Numbered from the stretch's first letter, positions 40,308 to 52,564 are shown. The stretch: DNA of 64,000 nucleotides from Altimarinus sp041659565 (GCA_041659565.1 JBAZXZ010000004.1:140411-204410), one strand, 5' to 3'. Translations and numbers: made by a program. Notes: generated by a model from the letters alone, not told the origin.

Positions 40308-40346
40308 TCTTACTTTTTAAAAATTAACTTTATAATTAAAGTAAGA
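40308..40346. promoter_or_regulatory. Inverted repeat upstream of the BRO-N gene
   Basis: Perfect arms TCTTACTTT (40308-40316) and AAAGTAAGA (40338-40346), starting 4 bases ahead of the gene's start codon. It could be an operator for autoregulation or a leader hairpin. Confidence 0.35.
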
Positions 40347-40424
40347 ATAAGTATTTTTTAAATAAAATCAAATTAATTTTAATAAAAAAATATACGGTTT
40401 GTATATATATGTTTTATATATTTT

Positions 40425-42161
40425 CTAAAATCCACTTTGTAAATCAAGCATTTTTTTATATTTTCATCATATTTTTACAAGTTCGCTATGTGTTCAGTCT
40501 TCAACTATTTCTCAATTTTCTATATAGATTATTCTATCTGCATGTTTTACTGTTTGTAATCTATGAGCAATAATAATTACTGTTTTTCATTTAAATAGAT
40601 TATATAAAGCTTCTGAAACTTCATCTTCATTGAAGCTGTCCATTGCTGAAGTAGGTTCATCCAAGAAAATTATTTTTGGATTTTTTAACATAATTTTGGC
40701 TATTGCAAGTCTCTGTTTTTGTCATCAACTTAGTCTGATTCATCTTTCTCAGATTTCTGTTTGTAGTCATTTTTCATAAGTATGTACAAAATCACATTTA
40801 GATAATTTTAATATTTTATCTAATTCACCATCTCCTAATTCTCTATAAATTGCATAAGTGAGATTTTCATAGATAGTTCAATCAAAAATTGATGGTTCTT
40901 GAGTTAAGTATCATATATTTTTGTAATAACTTTTTAAAGAAACCTCTGATAATTTTTGTCAGTCTATTAGTATATCTCCAGCATTTTGGTGAATATATCA
41001 TGATAAAATTTTGATTAGAGTTGTTTTTCATCATCAACTTGGTCAAACTATAGCAAGTTTTTTTCAACCCCCAATTTTTAAATTGAAATTATCATAAATT
41101 TTGTCTTTGAAATACTTAAAATCTAGATTTACAATATCTATATCTCATTTTTTGTAAATAAATTCTTTTCAGTTTTTATATCATTTTATCATAGGAGCAT
41201 TATCAAAAAATCCCCATAATTTTTCTATATCATCATATATATTTGTAAAATCTATATATAAAAAAATAAATTTACTTAAAATTTGGTCTAGTATGTATGC
41301 AATAGACATTAAAGCTACAAATTCTCAAAAGTTTATTATATTTCAAAATAATCAAAACCCGAAAATAATTATTAAAAATATTTTACTTCAGTCAATGATA
41401 AATTTTGTAAAAATACCAGTTAAAACTGTTAAATTTCTTATTTTAAAGTTTATTTTTTTGTTTTTATTTAAAGAGTCTGTTATGTTTTTTGTTTCTTCTA
41501 ATCATTTATTATTTTGTAAGATTTCAAATTTTGTCATTAAAACTTTTACAAATCTTCTTGTTAATGCTATATTTAATTCTCTTCTTTCAATTCTTAGTGA
41601 TTTTGCTTTTTTTTGTAGAATATATGTGAAATATAGAGTAAAAATAAATAAAATAACCAAAGCAAAAGCATAATATATATTTATAAATGAAATGAATATA
41701 AAAGAAGAAATAATCATTATAATACTAGGTAGTACATCTTCTAAAAATTTATTTAGTAAATCAACCCATGAATGTACTCATTTATCTATCATAGTCATAA
41801 GTTTTCAAGTTCATTGTTTTTCTATATAATTATTATCAATATAAAGATATTTTGGTATATAGTTACTATAAATATATTTTTTTAATTCAGGCCATAATAC
41901 AGCATGAGTCCAATTCTTTGTAGTGTAAATAATTATATAATTTAATAAAACTAAAGTAATAAGTATGATAACTAAGAATGAAATTTCTTGAAATCAGTTG
42001 GTAAGCTTATTTGTTATTTCTTTTATTATGTAAACTGATACTATATTGAAAATACTACTAAAAGTAATTGGAAATAATGCTTTAAGTGTGATATTTTTCT
42101 TTTGTATAAGAGGTTCAAAAAATTTTTCTATAATTTCAGAGAAAGAATATATTTTTTTCAT
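40425..42161 (-). CDS. ABC transporter, fused membrane and ATPase domains
   Basis: 578 residues, the size of a half exporter. The N-terminal 320 residues have about six membrane helices. The ATPase domain shows Walker A G-P-S-G-G-G-K-T-T near residue 384 (four of its glycines TGA), signature L-S-G-G-Q-K-Q-R near 484, Walker B I-I-F-L-D-E-P-T-S-A near 504, and the H-loop A-H-R-L. It works as a dimer exporting lipids, drugs or peptides. The substrate is unknown, since only one half-transporter gene is present. It appears to be a single-gene unit. Confidence 0.88.
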
Positions 42162-42328
42162 TTTGATTAATAAGTAAGGGATTAACTAGATATTTTGAAA
42201 AAATTATAGTTAATATTGTTTTTTAAACAAATTTTTTGAAAATAAAAATTGATTTTTTGTATTTTTTCTTTAAAATTTACTAGTGAAATTAGAATTATTT
42301 TTATTTATTATAAATTGTTTATAAAATT

Positions 42329-42847
42329 ATGGATGTAGTAAAAGAATTAATAGTAAAAATCGAAGATTTAAAACAAAACAAAAATTTCAAAGAGGCTTTG
42401 GATATTCTTAAAGATGCCACTATGAAATATTGTGAGGATTATAGAATATATGAAGAAATAGCTGATATATATTTGTATGAATGAAAATTGGTGCAAGCAG
42501 CGAAAGCTGTCAATTTTGCATTATCTTTAAATAAAGACTCAGCTACTTGAAATTATTTAAAAGGATTTATTTTGTTATCAAATGAAAAATCATCTGAAGC
42601 TATAAAATATCTTGAAAAATCAAATAACTTGATGTGAAATAATGCCGAAGTTTTGAGAAATTTATGATGGGCTTATGCTATGGTATGAGAACAAGAAAAA
42701 GGGATTTATATACTTAAAAGAGCCTTAAATATATCTCCATGAGATGAACTTATAACTGAAGATTTAGCTATGGCTCTTATATGATCAGGAAATGTAAAAG
42801 ATTGAAATACTTTGCTTTTAAAAATATGAAAAAATTTTAAAAAATAA
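42329..42847 (+). CDS. TPR-repeat protein
   Basis: 172 residues made of short helical pairs with TPR-like spacing: E-A-L-D-I-L-K-D-A near 24, Y-E-E-I-A-D-I-Y-L-Y-E-G-K near 45, A-V-N-F-A-L-S-L-N-K-D near 63, A-I-K-Y-L-E-K-S-N near 91, and R-N-L-G-W-A-Y-A-M-V-G near 110. TPR proteins are scaffolds. Its stop overlaps the start of the FtsA-like gene by one base (TAATG), so translation is coupled and the protein may assist division or wall synthesis. Confidence 0.7.
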
Positions 42848-44031
42848 TGCTTATGTTTGAAAAAAAAGAAATATGAACAGACAATATAGCTGTAATTGAT
42901 ATTTGAAGTTACAGGATTAAGATTGCTAACTGTAAATTTAAAAAAGATGAAATCGATATAGTATGATATAGTGAAAAAAGACAAGAACAAGATATAATTT
43001 TGAATTGAGAAATTATAGATTTAAAGACGATATGTGAAAACCTTAAAATAGCTTTCAAAAAAGTCGATCCAAATAACAATATAAAAAAAATTATAATAAA
43101 TTCAATTACTTTAGATGTTTTTTTAAATTCTTGTAGAGCTACTTATCAAAGAAAATATAAAGATGAAAAAATAAAAAAAGAAGAGATTTTCCATATAATA
43201 AGAGAAAAAGAAATAGAGTGTATAGAAAAGGCAGTAAAAAATATAAAAGCAAAAACTTGATATTTAAAGGAAGATTTGAAAATATTATCAAGTAATATAA
43301 ATCATATATTTGTTGATTCTATGCAAGTTAAAGATTTGATATGAAAAACCGGAAAAAATATTTCTATTTCTATTACTAATATGTTTATTCATAATAGTAA
43401 ATACGAATTAATAGAAGAAATTTGAAAGATACTTTGAAAAGAAATAATCACAATAATTCCTGATGAATATAGTATAACTAAATTATTTGATGAACAAACT
43501 GATGTAGTTATCATCAATATATGAAATTCTGCAACATCTATATCAATAAAAAAATCAGATGAAATAGTTTGAACAACAAAAATAAATATTTGAATGAATG
43601 ATTTATTTAAAAAAATTAAACAAAAGAAAATAATTCCTACTGAAAAGATAATTAAAAAAATAGAAAAAGATTTTTTTGAGGAAAAAGAAATTTTTTTAGA
43701 TACATTTAAAGAGTGTATAGTTGCATGATTACAAGATGTGATTGATTGAAAAATATGTCCCAATAAATTTTTTATAACTTGATGATGATGAAAATGTAGT
43801 TTTATAAAGAATTATTTTAAAACTATAGATTTTGCTTGAAATCATATAAAGATTGTTAAAAATATAGAGTTTATTGAACCTGATTTCACTTTAAGTAAAA
43901 GTGAAATAGATAAAATTTGAACTGATAATATAAATTTACTTTCAATGATTTTTGTTGCTCATAAAATATTTTATGATGAAAGAACTATTGTAAAGGATAT
44001 GTTAGAAGAAGTTGTAACAGAACTTGATTAA
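42847..44031 (+). CDS. FtsA-like actin-fold cell division protein
   Basis: 394 residues. The actin-like ATPase fold is shown by I-A-V-I-D-I-G-S-Y-R-I-K-I-A near residue 14 (phosphate 1), a second D-V-V-I-I-N-I-G-N-S-A-T-S near 218, and a late F-I-T-G-G-G-K-C-S near 307 (adenosine motif). An insertion at about 85-150 could be the 1C-type domain of FtsA. PilM is the main alternative, but the pilus operon is elsewhere and MurA follows directly. FtsA tethers FtsZ to the membrane. It starts within the TPR gene's stop codon. Confidence 0.65.
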
Positions 44032-44058
44032 AAATCATTAATTATTAATTACTTACCT

Positions 44059-45321
44059 ATGTTTATCGTAAATTGATGAAAAAAATTATCTTGAAGTGTA
44101 AAAATAAGTTGATCAAAAAATGCTTGTTTACCACTACTAGCAGCTTCAGTGCTTATTAAATGAAAAGTATTTTTTAAAAATGTACCTCTTATATGAGATG
44201 TTGTTACTATGCTTGAGATTATGGAATCATTATGAGTAACTCATGATTTTATAGATGATACTTTATTTTTGGATTCATCAAATTTAAGTATGGATAATTT
44301 TGATGCACATAGAATTAAAGAAATAAGAGCAAGTATATTGCTTTTATCTCCTATATTACATTTTTTTGATAAGATTACGATTCCAGAACCAGGTGGATGC
44401 AATATATGAAAAAGATCTATTGATTCACATTTAGAATGATTAAAAACTATTTGATACTCTTATAAAATTAAGGAAGATGATACTATAGAAATTTCATGAA
44501 ATAAAGAGTATTGAGAAAAAATTATAAATGCCTGATTTTGAGTTACTGGAACTGAAAATCTTATAATTGCAAATGTATTAAGAAAATGACAGACAGTTAT
44601 AAAAATGGCTGCTATAGAACCACATGTAATAAACTTGATAGATTTTTTAAAATTAGCATGAGCAGATATAATTGTAGATTATGATCATACTATTACAATA
44701 AATTGAGTAGATAATTTAAATAGTAATTTATGATTTAATGTTGTATCTGATTATATAGAATCAGGAACTTTTATGATTATATGAGCTATGTTATCAAGAG
44801 AATATATGGATATAGAAAATGCTAGAATAAAAGATCTATATGCATTTATAGAAAAACTTAGGGAAGCATGAGTTAGAATAGAGGATATGTGAGATGATAA
44901 AGTAAGAGTTTGGAGGTCAACTAATTTAAAAGCAGTATCTATTCAAACAAACATATTTCCAGGGTTTCCAACAGATTTACAATCTCCTTTTTCAGTTTTG
45001 ATGACTCAAGCTGAATGAATATCAAAAATACATGAAGTTTTGTTTGAATCTAGATTAAATTTTTTGGTTGAATTAGAAAAAATAAAATGACATGTAGCTA
45101 TATTAAATCCACATGAAGCTTTGGTATTTTGAAAGACAAATGTAAAAGCAGGTGAGACTTTGACTAGTTGGGATCTAAGAGCTTGAGCTGCTATGGTTAT
45201 AATAGCACTTTTAATAGAATGAGAAACTAAAATCACAAATATAAATTATATAAAAAGATGATATTCTAACTTTTTAGAAAAAATAATTTCTTTGTGAGGG
45301 GATATAAGAGAGGAGGAGTAG
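44059..45321 (+). CDS. murA: UDP-N-acetylglucosamine 1-carboxyvinyltransferase
   Basis: 420 residues, full MurA length. Landmarks: G-S-K-N-A-C-L-P-L-L-A near residue 17 (family K-N-A), R-A-S-I-L-L-L-S-P near 92, and the catalytic-loop P-G-G-C-N-I-G-K-R-S-I-D-S-H near 112-125 with the PEP-binding Cys kept (so fosfomycin-type sensitivity is expected from the Cys). Also F-P-T-D-L-Q-S-P-F near 305 and D-L-R-A-G-A-A near 373. It makes the first committed precursor of peptidoglycan, evidence that this cell builds a wall. It lies 27 bases after the FtsA-like gene. Confidence 0.95.
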
Positions 45322-45343
45322 AGAAAATAAATAATTGTTTTTT

Positions 45344-45588
45344 GTCATTCCGGACTTGATCCGGAATCTCTAGCAAGATAAAACATTTAGAAAAAAATAA
45401 GAAACAAAACTTATTTATGTTATAAGTGAAATAAATATATATTGAGAGTTCATAGATTCCGGACTTGATCCGGAATCTCTAGCAAGATAAAACATTTAGA
45501 AAAAAATAAGAAACAAAACTTATTTATGTTATAAGTGAAATAAATATATATTGAGAGTTCATAGATTCCGGATCAAGTCCGGAATGAC
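45344..45588. mobile_element. MITE-like element with 24-bp terminal inverted repeats and nested 109-bp tandem copy
   Basis: The ends, 45344-45367 and 45565-45588, are perfect 24-base inverted repeats (GTCATTCCGGACTTGATCCG and on). Inside, the left end plus spacer is repeated in tandem: the core recurs at 45347, 45456 and, inverted, at 45565, exactly 109 bases apart. No coding capacity. The GC-rich core stands out in this AT-rich DNA and matches the CATTCCGGACTTGATCCGG repeats scattered in many bacterial genomes. Whether it moves or acts as an RNA hairpin is unknown. Confidence 0.75.
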
Positions 45589-45619
45589 ATCATCTTAACT
45601 TATTCTTTAAAAAATCATT

Positions 45620-45817
45620 ATGAAACCATTTGCAATATTTTTTATATTATTTTGAGTTACAATTATAATTTTTCCTAAATTTTTGGCTTATCTTATAGGT
45701 GGATTTTTTGTTTTTGTATGAGTAAGTATACTATCAGTTTGAAGTATTTTTAATTCTGGTAAGAAAAACAAAGAAGATAATTATATAAAATTTGGGAAAT
45801 ACAAGATTTATAGGTAA
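45620..45817 (+). CDS. Small membrane protein, unknown
   Basis: 65 residues with two hydrophobic helices (about 4-20 and 25-45) and a basic tail (K-K-N-K-E-D, then K-F-G-K-Y-K-I-Y-R). It starts 31 bases after the inverted-repeat element and 27 bases before the PrsW-like gene. No family recognised. Confidence 0.5.
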
Positions 45818-45844
45818 AAACTCTAGATTACTAACTCAAATATT

Positions 45845-46783
45845 ATGACATTATTTTTCATATCATTAATAGCATTGTTACCTATAATTATATGGGCATA
45901 TATTTTTTCGTATATTGATTGAGATAGGCTAAATAGATTGAGGTTTATTATAGGTATTTGAGCTTGATTAATTTGAGTTTTACCAATAGTTTTTTTTGAG
46001 CAAATATTCTCTTTTTTGAAAATATCCTCTATTTTAAATATTTTCCAAAAATTTAATTTATTAGGATACTTTTCAATTATAATTGTCTTTTTTATATTTA
46101 TTGCACTTGTTTCTTTTTTGTATTCATTATTTTTACAAAAATCATATAAAGTAACTTGAAAATATATAATTTCAAGTTTTTTAATATTTTGTATATTTAC
46201 AATTATAGTATCATTATTTTTGTATCTTATAGATTATTTTTGATTATTATCATATTTTTCTAATAATTATAATCTTATTTTTCATTGAACTACTATAACA
46301 AGTTTTGTATTGGTATTATTTTATTATCTTTTTATTGCACTAATCGAAGAATTAACAAAGCATACAAATTTTTTGTGAACTTCTATTAATAATATAAGCA
46401 CTATACAAAAATGAGTATTGTATACTTTTTATGTGACTTTAGGTTTTGTTTTTCTTGAAAATATTTTATATATTTACAATATTTATTGAAATAATTGATT
46501 TGGTTCTCAATTTTTCTTAGTATATTTTTCTAGGTCTGTTTTTTCTCTTATGTTACATATATTTTGTAGTGCAGTACTTACTTATTATTTTTTAAAAGCA
46601 TATTTTAAATATAAAACTATTTTCACATTTGGTTTTATTAAATTATTTTTTATAGGTATAACATTTTCTGTTTTCTGACATGCATTTTTTGATTTATCTC
46701 TTGAACTTTGATGGACTTTTATGATGATAATTTATTTTCTATTTTGATATTTTTATATAACATCAATATTTTATAGGGAGTAG
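45845..46783 (+). CDS. PrsW-like intramembrane protease
   Basis: 312 residues with about eight membrane helices. PrsW family motifs are in order: E-E-L-T-K near residue 162, G-F-V-F-L-E-N near 202, R-S-V-F-S-L-M-L-H near 232, and F-S-V-F-G-H-A-F-F-D near 276. The glutamates and histidines are the presumed active-site residues. In Bacillus, PrsW cuts an anti-sigma factor in response to envelope stress. A related role is possible here but no substrate is evident. It is plus-strand and co-directional with the small membrane protein before it. Confidence 0.8.
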
Positions 46784-46798
46784 GATTTATTCTGCATT

Positions 46799-48487
46799 CT
46801 AACTAGGATCTTCGATTTCAAAAACCACATTATTTTCTATATTAGATATATTATTCATAAAAAAAGGTTGTATATCTATATTTACACTTCTTATATTTTT
46901 ATCATTTAACAAAATCTTTTCCGCATCTTGTTTAGATAATCAGTATATTCAGTTTTTTAATCTTTGTACATAGGCACTATTTTCATTTAAGAAATTTTTG
47001 TAAATCAATGCATCTATTTCTAAAGTCAGTTTTACTTCAAGTTTAGGTGAATTTGTTTCATATACAATATTTGTCATTCTCAGAGAATTATTATCTATAG
47101 ATAGAAGTTTTTCAATTTCGTCTATTTTTGTTTCTCAATTAACTACTTTTTCCTCTCTAACCATTTTTTCGTTTACTATATTTTTTAATTTATTGATAAC
47201 TAAATCTTTATTATATACATAACTAGAAAATTCTAAGGTTCATTTTAATGTAAAATAATCAAGTTTATCTCAGATTTTCAAATTTTTAGGAGATATAATA
47301 TTTATTTTAACATTTTTAAATATATCATCATATGACAATATTTCAAAAGTTACATTATTGGTATTATTTTCTAGTTCAAGATATGATTTTAATTCTTTTA
47401 ATCATTCTTTTTTTAATTTATCTTCAAATATAATTTTAGCATTTTCTATATCTGTTTCTCCTAATACTTTCTCATAAATATCATCTCATCAAGCAAATTT
47501 ACTTATTGCTTCTGCATATATTTTTGTTTTATCTTCTCATTTTAATCATGGTAAACTAAATCTGTCTTTTATTTTTATACTATTTCATCTAGATCCTATA
47601 TATCTTCAATTTGAGTCATAATCTTTTGCTACAACATCAACTTTTAATATTCAAGGAGAGATTTTTCAATTTGAATCAATACTAGCAGAAGGAATTGTTA
47701 TTGTCTCTATTGTTTCAAAAAGTAATCAATTTTTATTTTCTATTCTAGATTTTGGTTTTAATGTAATATCTTCAGCAAATGAATTGTAAAATATAACTTT
47801 TCAAGAACTTTTTTTTGAGTTAGCAGGATTTATTCAGCTTGTTTGAAATTTCTCTTCTAAATTAACAACTTTAGATATTTTTTTGATTTTAATTACTCTA
47901 TTATCAAGTACCATATCTTCTTTATTTCACAAGTCTTTAAAAATAAAATTATAAGCCACAGTTTTTACATTTATTTCAGGTTTTATATAGATATAAGTTT
48001 TATTTATAACGAAAAATAAGACAATGAAGAATACAAATATAGATAAAAGAAGAATAAGTATAAAAACTCAAACTCAACTTTTTTGGTAATATTTTAAAGA
48101 ATATTTTCTGAATTCATCTACTTTCGAACCTTTTGAGATAAAATGTAAAAACATTTTTATATAATTTTTTATTTCAAATTTCAGGTATTCAAAAAATGTT
48201 AAATTATGGTTTATTATTTTAGCTTTTCAAGAATATTCAATAAAATTATCATCTTTTACTATAGAAAAATTGATTCATAATCTTTTTCATATATTTCTAC
48301 TAGTTAAGTCTTTTGTAATTATTGTTAATTGTTTACTTCAAGATTTATTTTTAAGTATTTTTAGAGATAAATAATTATGCAATATAGGATGTCAGAAAGG
48401 AAAATCTAGAATTATTTCATCTTTTTCTTCTTTTTGAATCTTTTGTATAATATCTATTATAGAATCTGTATTATTTACTTTTATCAT
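46799..48487 (-). CDS. Large single-pass membrane protein with baseplate J-like exported region
   Basis: 562 residues. A cytoplasmic N-terminal domain (about 1-135) begins with D-S-I-I-D-I-I-Q-K-I and has an L-T-I-I-T-K-D segment like those CPR proteins whose N-terminus resembles a nucleotide-binding strand pattern. One membrane helix (about 150-175) follows. The outer part has A-N-S-K-K-S-S-G-K-V-I-F-Y-N-S and later I-T-I-P-S-A-S, a pattern seen in CPR proteins labelled baseplate J-like. These are probably surface or secretion parts of unknown function. It is convergent with PrsW. The domain call is tentative. Confidence 0.5.
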
Positions 48488-48598
48488 AAAGAGTTTTAGA
48501 GTTAAGAGATTTTAGTTATCTTTTTATATTCTTTTTGCATTTTACATTGTTATATTTATAATCTGAAAAAGGATATTTTCAATTTTAATTTTAAAAAT

Positions 48599-49981
48599 AT
48601 GCAAGACATTGTAAATATAATAAGTTTGATAGAGAAATCAATAAAAGAAGATGGTGAAAATCTTATAACTTGATGAAATATTATCAAAGATTGATTTAAT
48701 GAAGAAATAGATAAAATCAGGGATAGAATCAATAATTCTCGTGAATGGTTAGCTAACTATCAATCAAGATTAATAAATGAAACTGGAATAGGAACACTTA
48801 GAATTAAGTATACAAATATAACAGGGTATTTTATAGAAATTTCAAAAAATCAAGTTTCTAAAGTTCCAGATTCTTTTGTATATAAACAGACTCTTGTTAA
48901 TGCAACAAGATATATCACAGAAGAATTAAAAGGTTTTGAAAAAGAAATTATGGAGTGAGAACAGATTTTGGCAGATTTAGAGTATAAGGAGTTTTTAAAT
49001 ATAAGAGAAAATATTCTTGATTCATTTAAGCAAATTAAAGAATTAAGTGAAAAAACTGCAAAAGTAGATTTTATGACATCGCTTTCTAGAGTTGCTTATA
49101 TGTGAAATTATACAAAACCAGAGATTACAAAAGATTATGCTTTACAAATCAAATCGGGGAGACATCCTATAATAGAAAAAATCACTTCTGATTTTATTTC
49201 AAATGATTTAGAATTGAAAAAAGATGATTTTGTACACATAATTACATGACCAAATATGTGATGAAAATCTACATTTCTTCGTCAAAATGCACTTATTTTG
49301 CTTATGGCTCACATAGGAAGTTATGTTTCAGCTTTTAAAGCAATTATTCCTATAACTGACAAGATTTTTTCTCGTGTTTGAGCTTCTGATAATCTGTATC
49401 TTGGGCAATCAACTTTTATGGTAGAGATGCAAGAAATGGCTAATATACTTAATAATTCTACTAAAAATAGTTTTGTAATAATAGACGAGATATGAAGAGG
49501 GACTTCAACTTATGATGGAATGAGTTTAGCATGGGCTATACTAAAGGAAAATCATGAAAATATAAAAGCAAAGACTTTGTTTGCAACTCATTACCATGAA
49601 CTTGTTGATGAATCAAAATCATTAAAGTGAGTAAAAAACTTTTCAGTTGCAGTAGGTGAGAATGAAGATAATATAGTATTTCTTAGAAAAATAGTTCCTG
49701 GATGAATGAAAAAAAGTTATTGACTTGAAGTAGCTTCTCTAGCATGAATAAACAAGAATATAATAAATGAAGCAAGGATAATGCTTCGTAAACTTGAACT
49801 TAGTCATAATTCAAGTTCAAAACAATTATCGCTTTGAATAGATAAAAGTTGCAAAGAGGTAGAAGTAGTTTATGTGGAAAAAGATAGTGAAATAATTGAA
49901 TTATTAAAAGGTATTGATATAAATTCGTTGACTCCAATTGATGCTTTGAATAAATTACAAGATTTAAAAACTAAAATATAA
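48599..49981 (+). CDS. Short MutS-family ATPase lacking the mismatch-recognition domains
   Basis: 460 residues against about 850 for MutS. It begins in the core/clamp region: L-R-I-K-Y-T-N-I-T-G-Y-F-I-E near 80, then V-P-D-S-F-V-Y-K-Q-T-L-V-N-A-T-R-Y near 101. The ATPase follows: G-P-N-M-G-G-K-S-T near 219 (Walker A), a D-E-I-G-R-G-T-S-T-Y-D-G segment near 297 (Walker B), and T-H-Y-H-E-L near 330. Domain I with the F-x-E mismatch wedge and domain II are absent, and no upstream frame supplies them. It is followed at once by a NUDIX gene, which suits a sanitising role, but this is inference. Confidence 0.82.
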
Positions 49982-49984
49982 ATT

Positions 49985-50437
49985 ATGCCTAAAATAGCTA
50001 ATTATCAGATATCTTTAAAATGTTTTTTAAAGAATAATAAATGAGAAACTTTGATTTTAAAAACTACTCCAAGTTCTAGTTTTTTAGGGACTTATGATTT
50101 CCCGGGTTGAAGAATAGATGAAGAGGAATTTGAAACTCATTATATAGATATACTTAAAAGAGAGATATTTGAAGAGACAGGAATTAAAGATGTAAAAATT
50201 GAAAATAAAGTTGTAGCAATTGCAAGACATAAAGTACTTGCTGAGCTTAGAAAGACTGAAAAAAAAGATAATTATATATTTTATATTTTTTATGAATGAA
50301 TATTAAATTGCGATAAATGTGCTGTAATTTCAGATGAACATGCTGATTTTAAATGGGTAAATTTAGAAGATATAGTTTTAGAAGATTATTTTATGAGTTG
50401 ATATCTTGAGTGAGTTAAAATGTATTTAAATAAATAA
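49985..50437 (+). CDS. NUDIX hydrolase
   Basis: 150 residues. The NUDIX box lies near 40-67: F-P-G-G-R-I-D-E, then R-E-I-F-E-E-T-G-I, matching G-x5-E-x7-R-E-U-x-E-E-x-G-U, with an insert lengthening the middle. Conserved flanking strands are present, including the late H-A-D-F-K-W-V. The family cleaves nucleoside diphosphates linked to other groups, sometimes oxidised dGTP. It begins 3 bases after the MutS-like stop and 12 bases before plsX, so they form one operon. Confidence 0.87.
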
Positions 50438-50449
50438 AAATTAGTTATT

Positions 50450-51460
50450 ATGATAAAAATTTGACTTGATGTAATGTGATGAGATAGTGCTATTTCTTGA
50501 AAAACTTGAATTGATTCAAGGATTTCTTGATGATTAAAATCATTAAAACTTGCTCCTGAAATGAAATTATACTTAATTTGAAATGAGGAATTAGTTAGAA
50601 ATATTGTTTTGGATAAATGATCTAAGGTAGATACAGAAAGGCTTGATTTTGTTGATGTGCAAGAGTGAACTGAAATTTATAATTTAGTAAAACAAATAAA
50701 AGGTGGAACTTTGGATTGATGAGTTTCAGCTTGAGATACTTGAAAACTTATAAAAGAATCAATTAGATTATGAAGATTACAATCAAACTGACAGAAATTT
50801 ACTCCAGCATTAACAAACTTTTTTCCTAAACAATGATGATGACAAACTTTGGTTCTAGATTTATGAGCAACTTTAGCTTGATTTAATAGTCCTCAAGAAA
50901 TGTTGAATTCTTATATAAATAATGCATTACTTGCGATAGCTTATTATAAATCTCATTGAAAAAAAAGTCCTAATTTATGAATTTTTAATATATGAACAGA
51001 AGATTACAAATGACCAAAAAATCTTCAAGAGGTTTATAAAGAGTTTAAAGAACAATTTTGAGATAATTTTATATGAAATGTTGAATGAGATAAATTACTC
51101 ACTACTGATGCAGATATAGTAGTTACTGATGCATTTACTTGAAATATGGTTTTAAAATCTATTGAAGGAACAGTAAAAGTATTATCAAAAGAAGTAAAAA
51201 ATAATATTTTGAAATCAAAAATAGCTACTTGATTAACATTATTATTATCACCTTATTTCAAAGATTTTAAGAATCAATATAATCCAGATAAATATGCTTG
51301 AGCTCCTATTTTATGAGTTAACTGAAATATTTTTAAATCTCATTGAAGTTCAAATTCTGAATCCATAACAAGTGCGGTACTTAGATCTTATGAATATTCT
51401 AAAAACTGAATTTTAGATAAAACAAAAGAAAATTTATGACAATTAACAAGTAATTTATAA
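50450..51460 (+). CDS. plsX: Phosphate acyltransferase PlsX
   Basis: 336 residues, the normal PlsX length. It opens with I-K-I-G-L-D-V-M-G-G-D-S and has a D-G-G-V-S-A-G-D-T-G segment near 95 (family G-x-x-S-A-G-N-T-G-A). Also L-V-L-D-L-G-A near 141, N-I-G-T-E near 185, V-V-T-D-A-F-T-G-N near 226, and a late G-A-P-I-L-G-V-N-G segment near 285. It makes acyl phosphate for glycerolipid synthesis. PlsY and other lipid genes are not in the window, but the lipid-linked cluster at 53.5-56.6 kb may draw on its product. Confidence 0.92.
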
Positions 51461-51469
51461 ATATAACTT

Positions 51470-52564
51470 ATGACAAATAAAACAATAATATTACATGATA
51501 CTTTTTTATATAAATGAGGATGAGAAAGACTTATAATTATGATGTGAAAAGTGCTTGGAGCAGATATTGCATCTGGTTTTTTTAGTGAGGGAAGTTTTGA
51601 TTTAAAAAAAGAATGATTTACTTGAAAAATGATTTCAGTATCAAGTGAAATATTCAAAAAAGGATTCAGACACTTGAAGTTAAAATGGGCTTTTTTGTTT
51701 AATACTAAGTTTTTAAAAGATTATGATACTGTAATATTTAGCTGAGATTGTATAAGTGCTGTGAGAAATTGTACTAAAGGGCAAAAAAAGATTTATTATT
51801 GTCATACTCCACCTAGATATATATATGATTTAAATGAACTATATCTAAAAAAAATCAATTTTTTAGTAAGACCTTTTTTTAAAACATGATTTTTTATTTT
51901 TAAAACACTTTATGAAAGAGATATAAAACAAATGGATTTGATTTTAACAAATTCACAAAATACAAAAGATAGAATTAAAGAGTTTCTTTGAATTGATGCA
52001 GAGATTTTATATCCACCTGTTGATTTAACTGAATTTAAGTATAAATGACAGTGAGATTATTATCTAAGTTTTGCAAGATTATCGACTGTAAAAAGAGTTG
52101 ATAGGATTGTCGAAGCCTTTAAATTGATGAAAAACAAAAAATTAATAGTAATTTACTGAGAAAATGATCCACAAAAACAAGAAGTTATGGAATTAGCTAA
52201 ATGATTTTCAAATATAGAATTTATCACACTACCTGGTAATATAGGTTTTACTGATTATATAGGGAATAGTATAGCAACTATTTATATACCTGTAAATGAA
52301 GATTTTGGGATGAGTCCTGTTGAAAGTATGTCAGCCTGAAAACCTGTAATTTGAGTAAATGAATGATGATTAAAAGAAAGTATAATTGATGGTAAAACTT
52401 GAGTTTTGATAGATAGTGAAGCTAAAATTGAAGATATTATAAATGCAGTAGAATTTCTAACTCCAGAAAAATGTATTGAAATGAGAAATTATTGTGAAAA
52501 GAGAGCTCAAGATTTTTCACTAGAAAAGTTTAGTGAAAGATTAAATGATTTGATATCAAAATAA
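51470..52564 (+). CDS. GT4-type glycosyltransferase
   Basis: 364 residues. The C-terminal GT-B half shows the GT4 pattern: S-F-A-R-L-S-T-V-K-R-V-D near 201, and the donor-binding E-D-F-G-M-S-P-V-E-S-M-S-A-G-K-P-V near 284-300 with the E-x7-E spacing. The N-terminal half has a Y-Y-C-H-T-P-P-R-Y-I-Y segment near 112, typical of mannosyl- or rhamnosyl-transferases of this family. It probably adds sugars to surface glycans, perhaps on the lipid carrier loaded by the sugar transferase at 56895. Last gene of the MutS-NUDIX-PlsX operon. Confidence 0.87.

Noticed and set aside
42847..44031. PilM of the type IV pilus
   Set aside because: The actin fold would fit PilM too, but the gene is coupled to a TPR gene and murA, far from the pilus operon, and has an insertion in the FtsA 1C position; FtsA-like is preferred though not certain.
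45344..45588. Insertion sequence with transposase
   Set aside because: The element is about 245 bases and has no coding capacity, so it can at most be a non-autonomous element.
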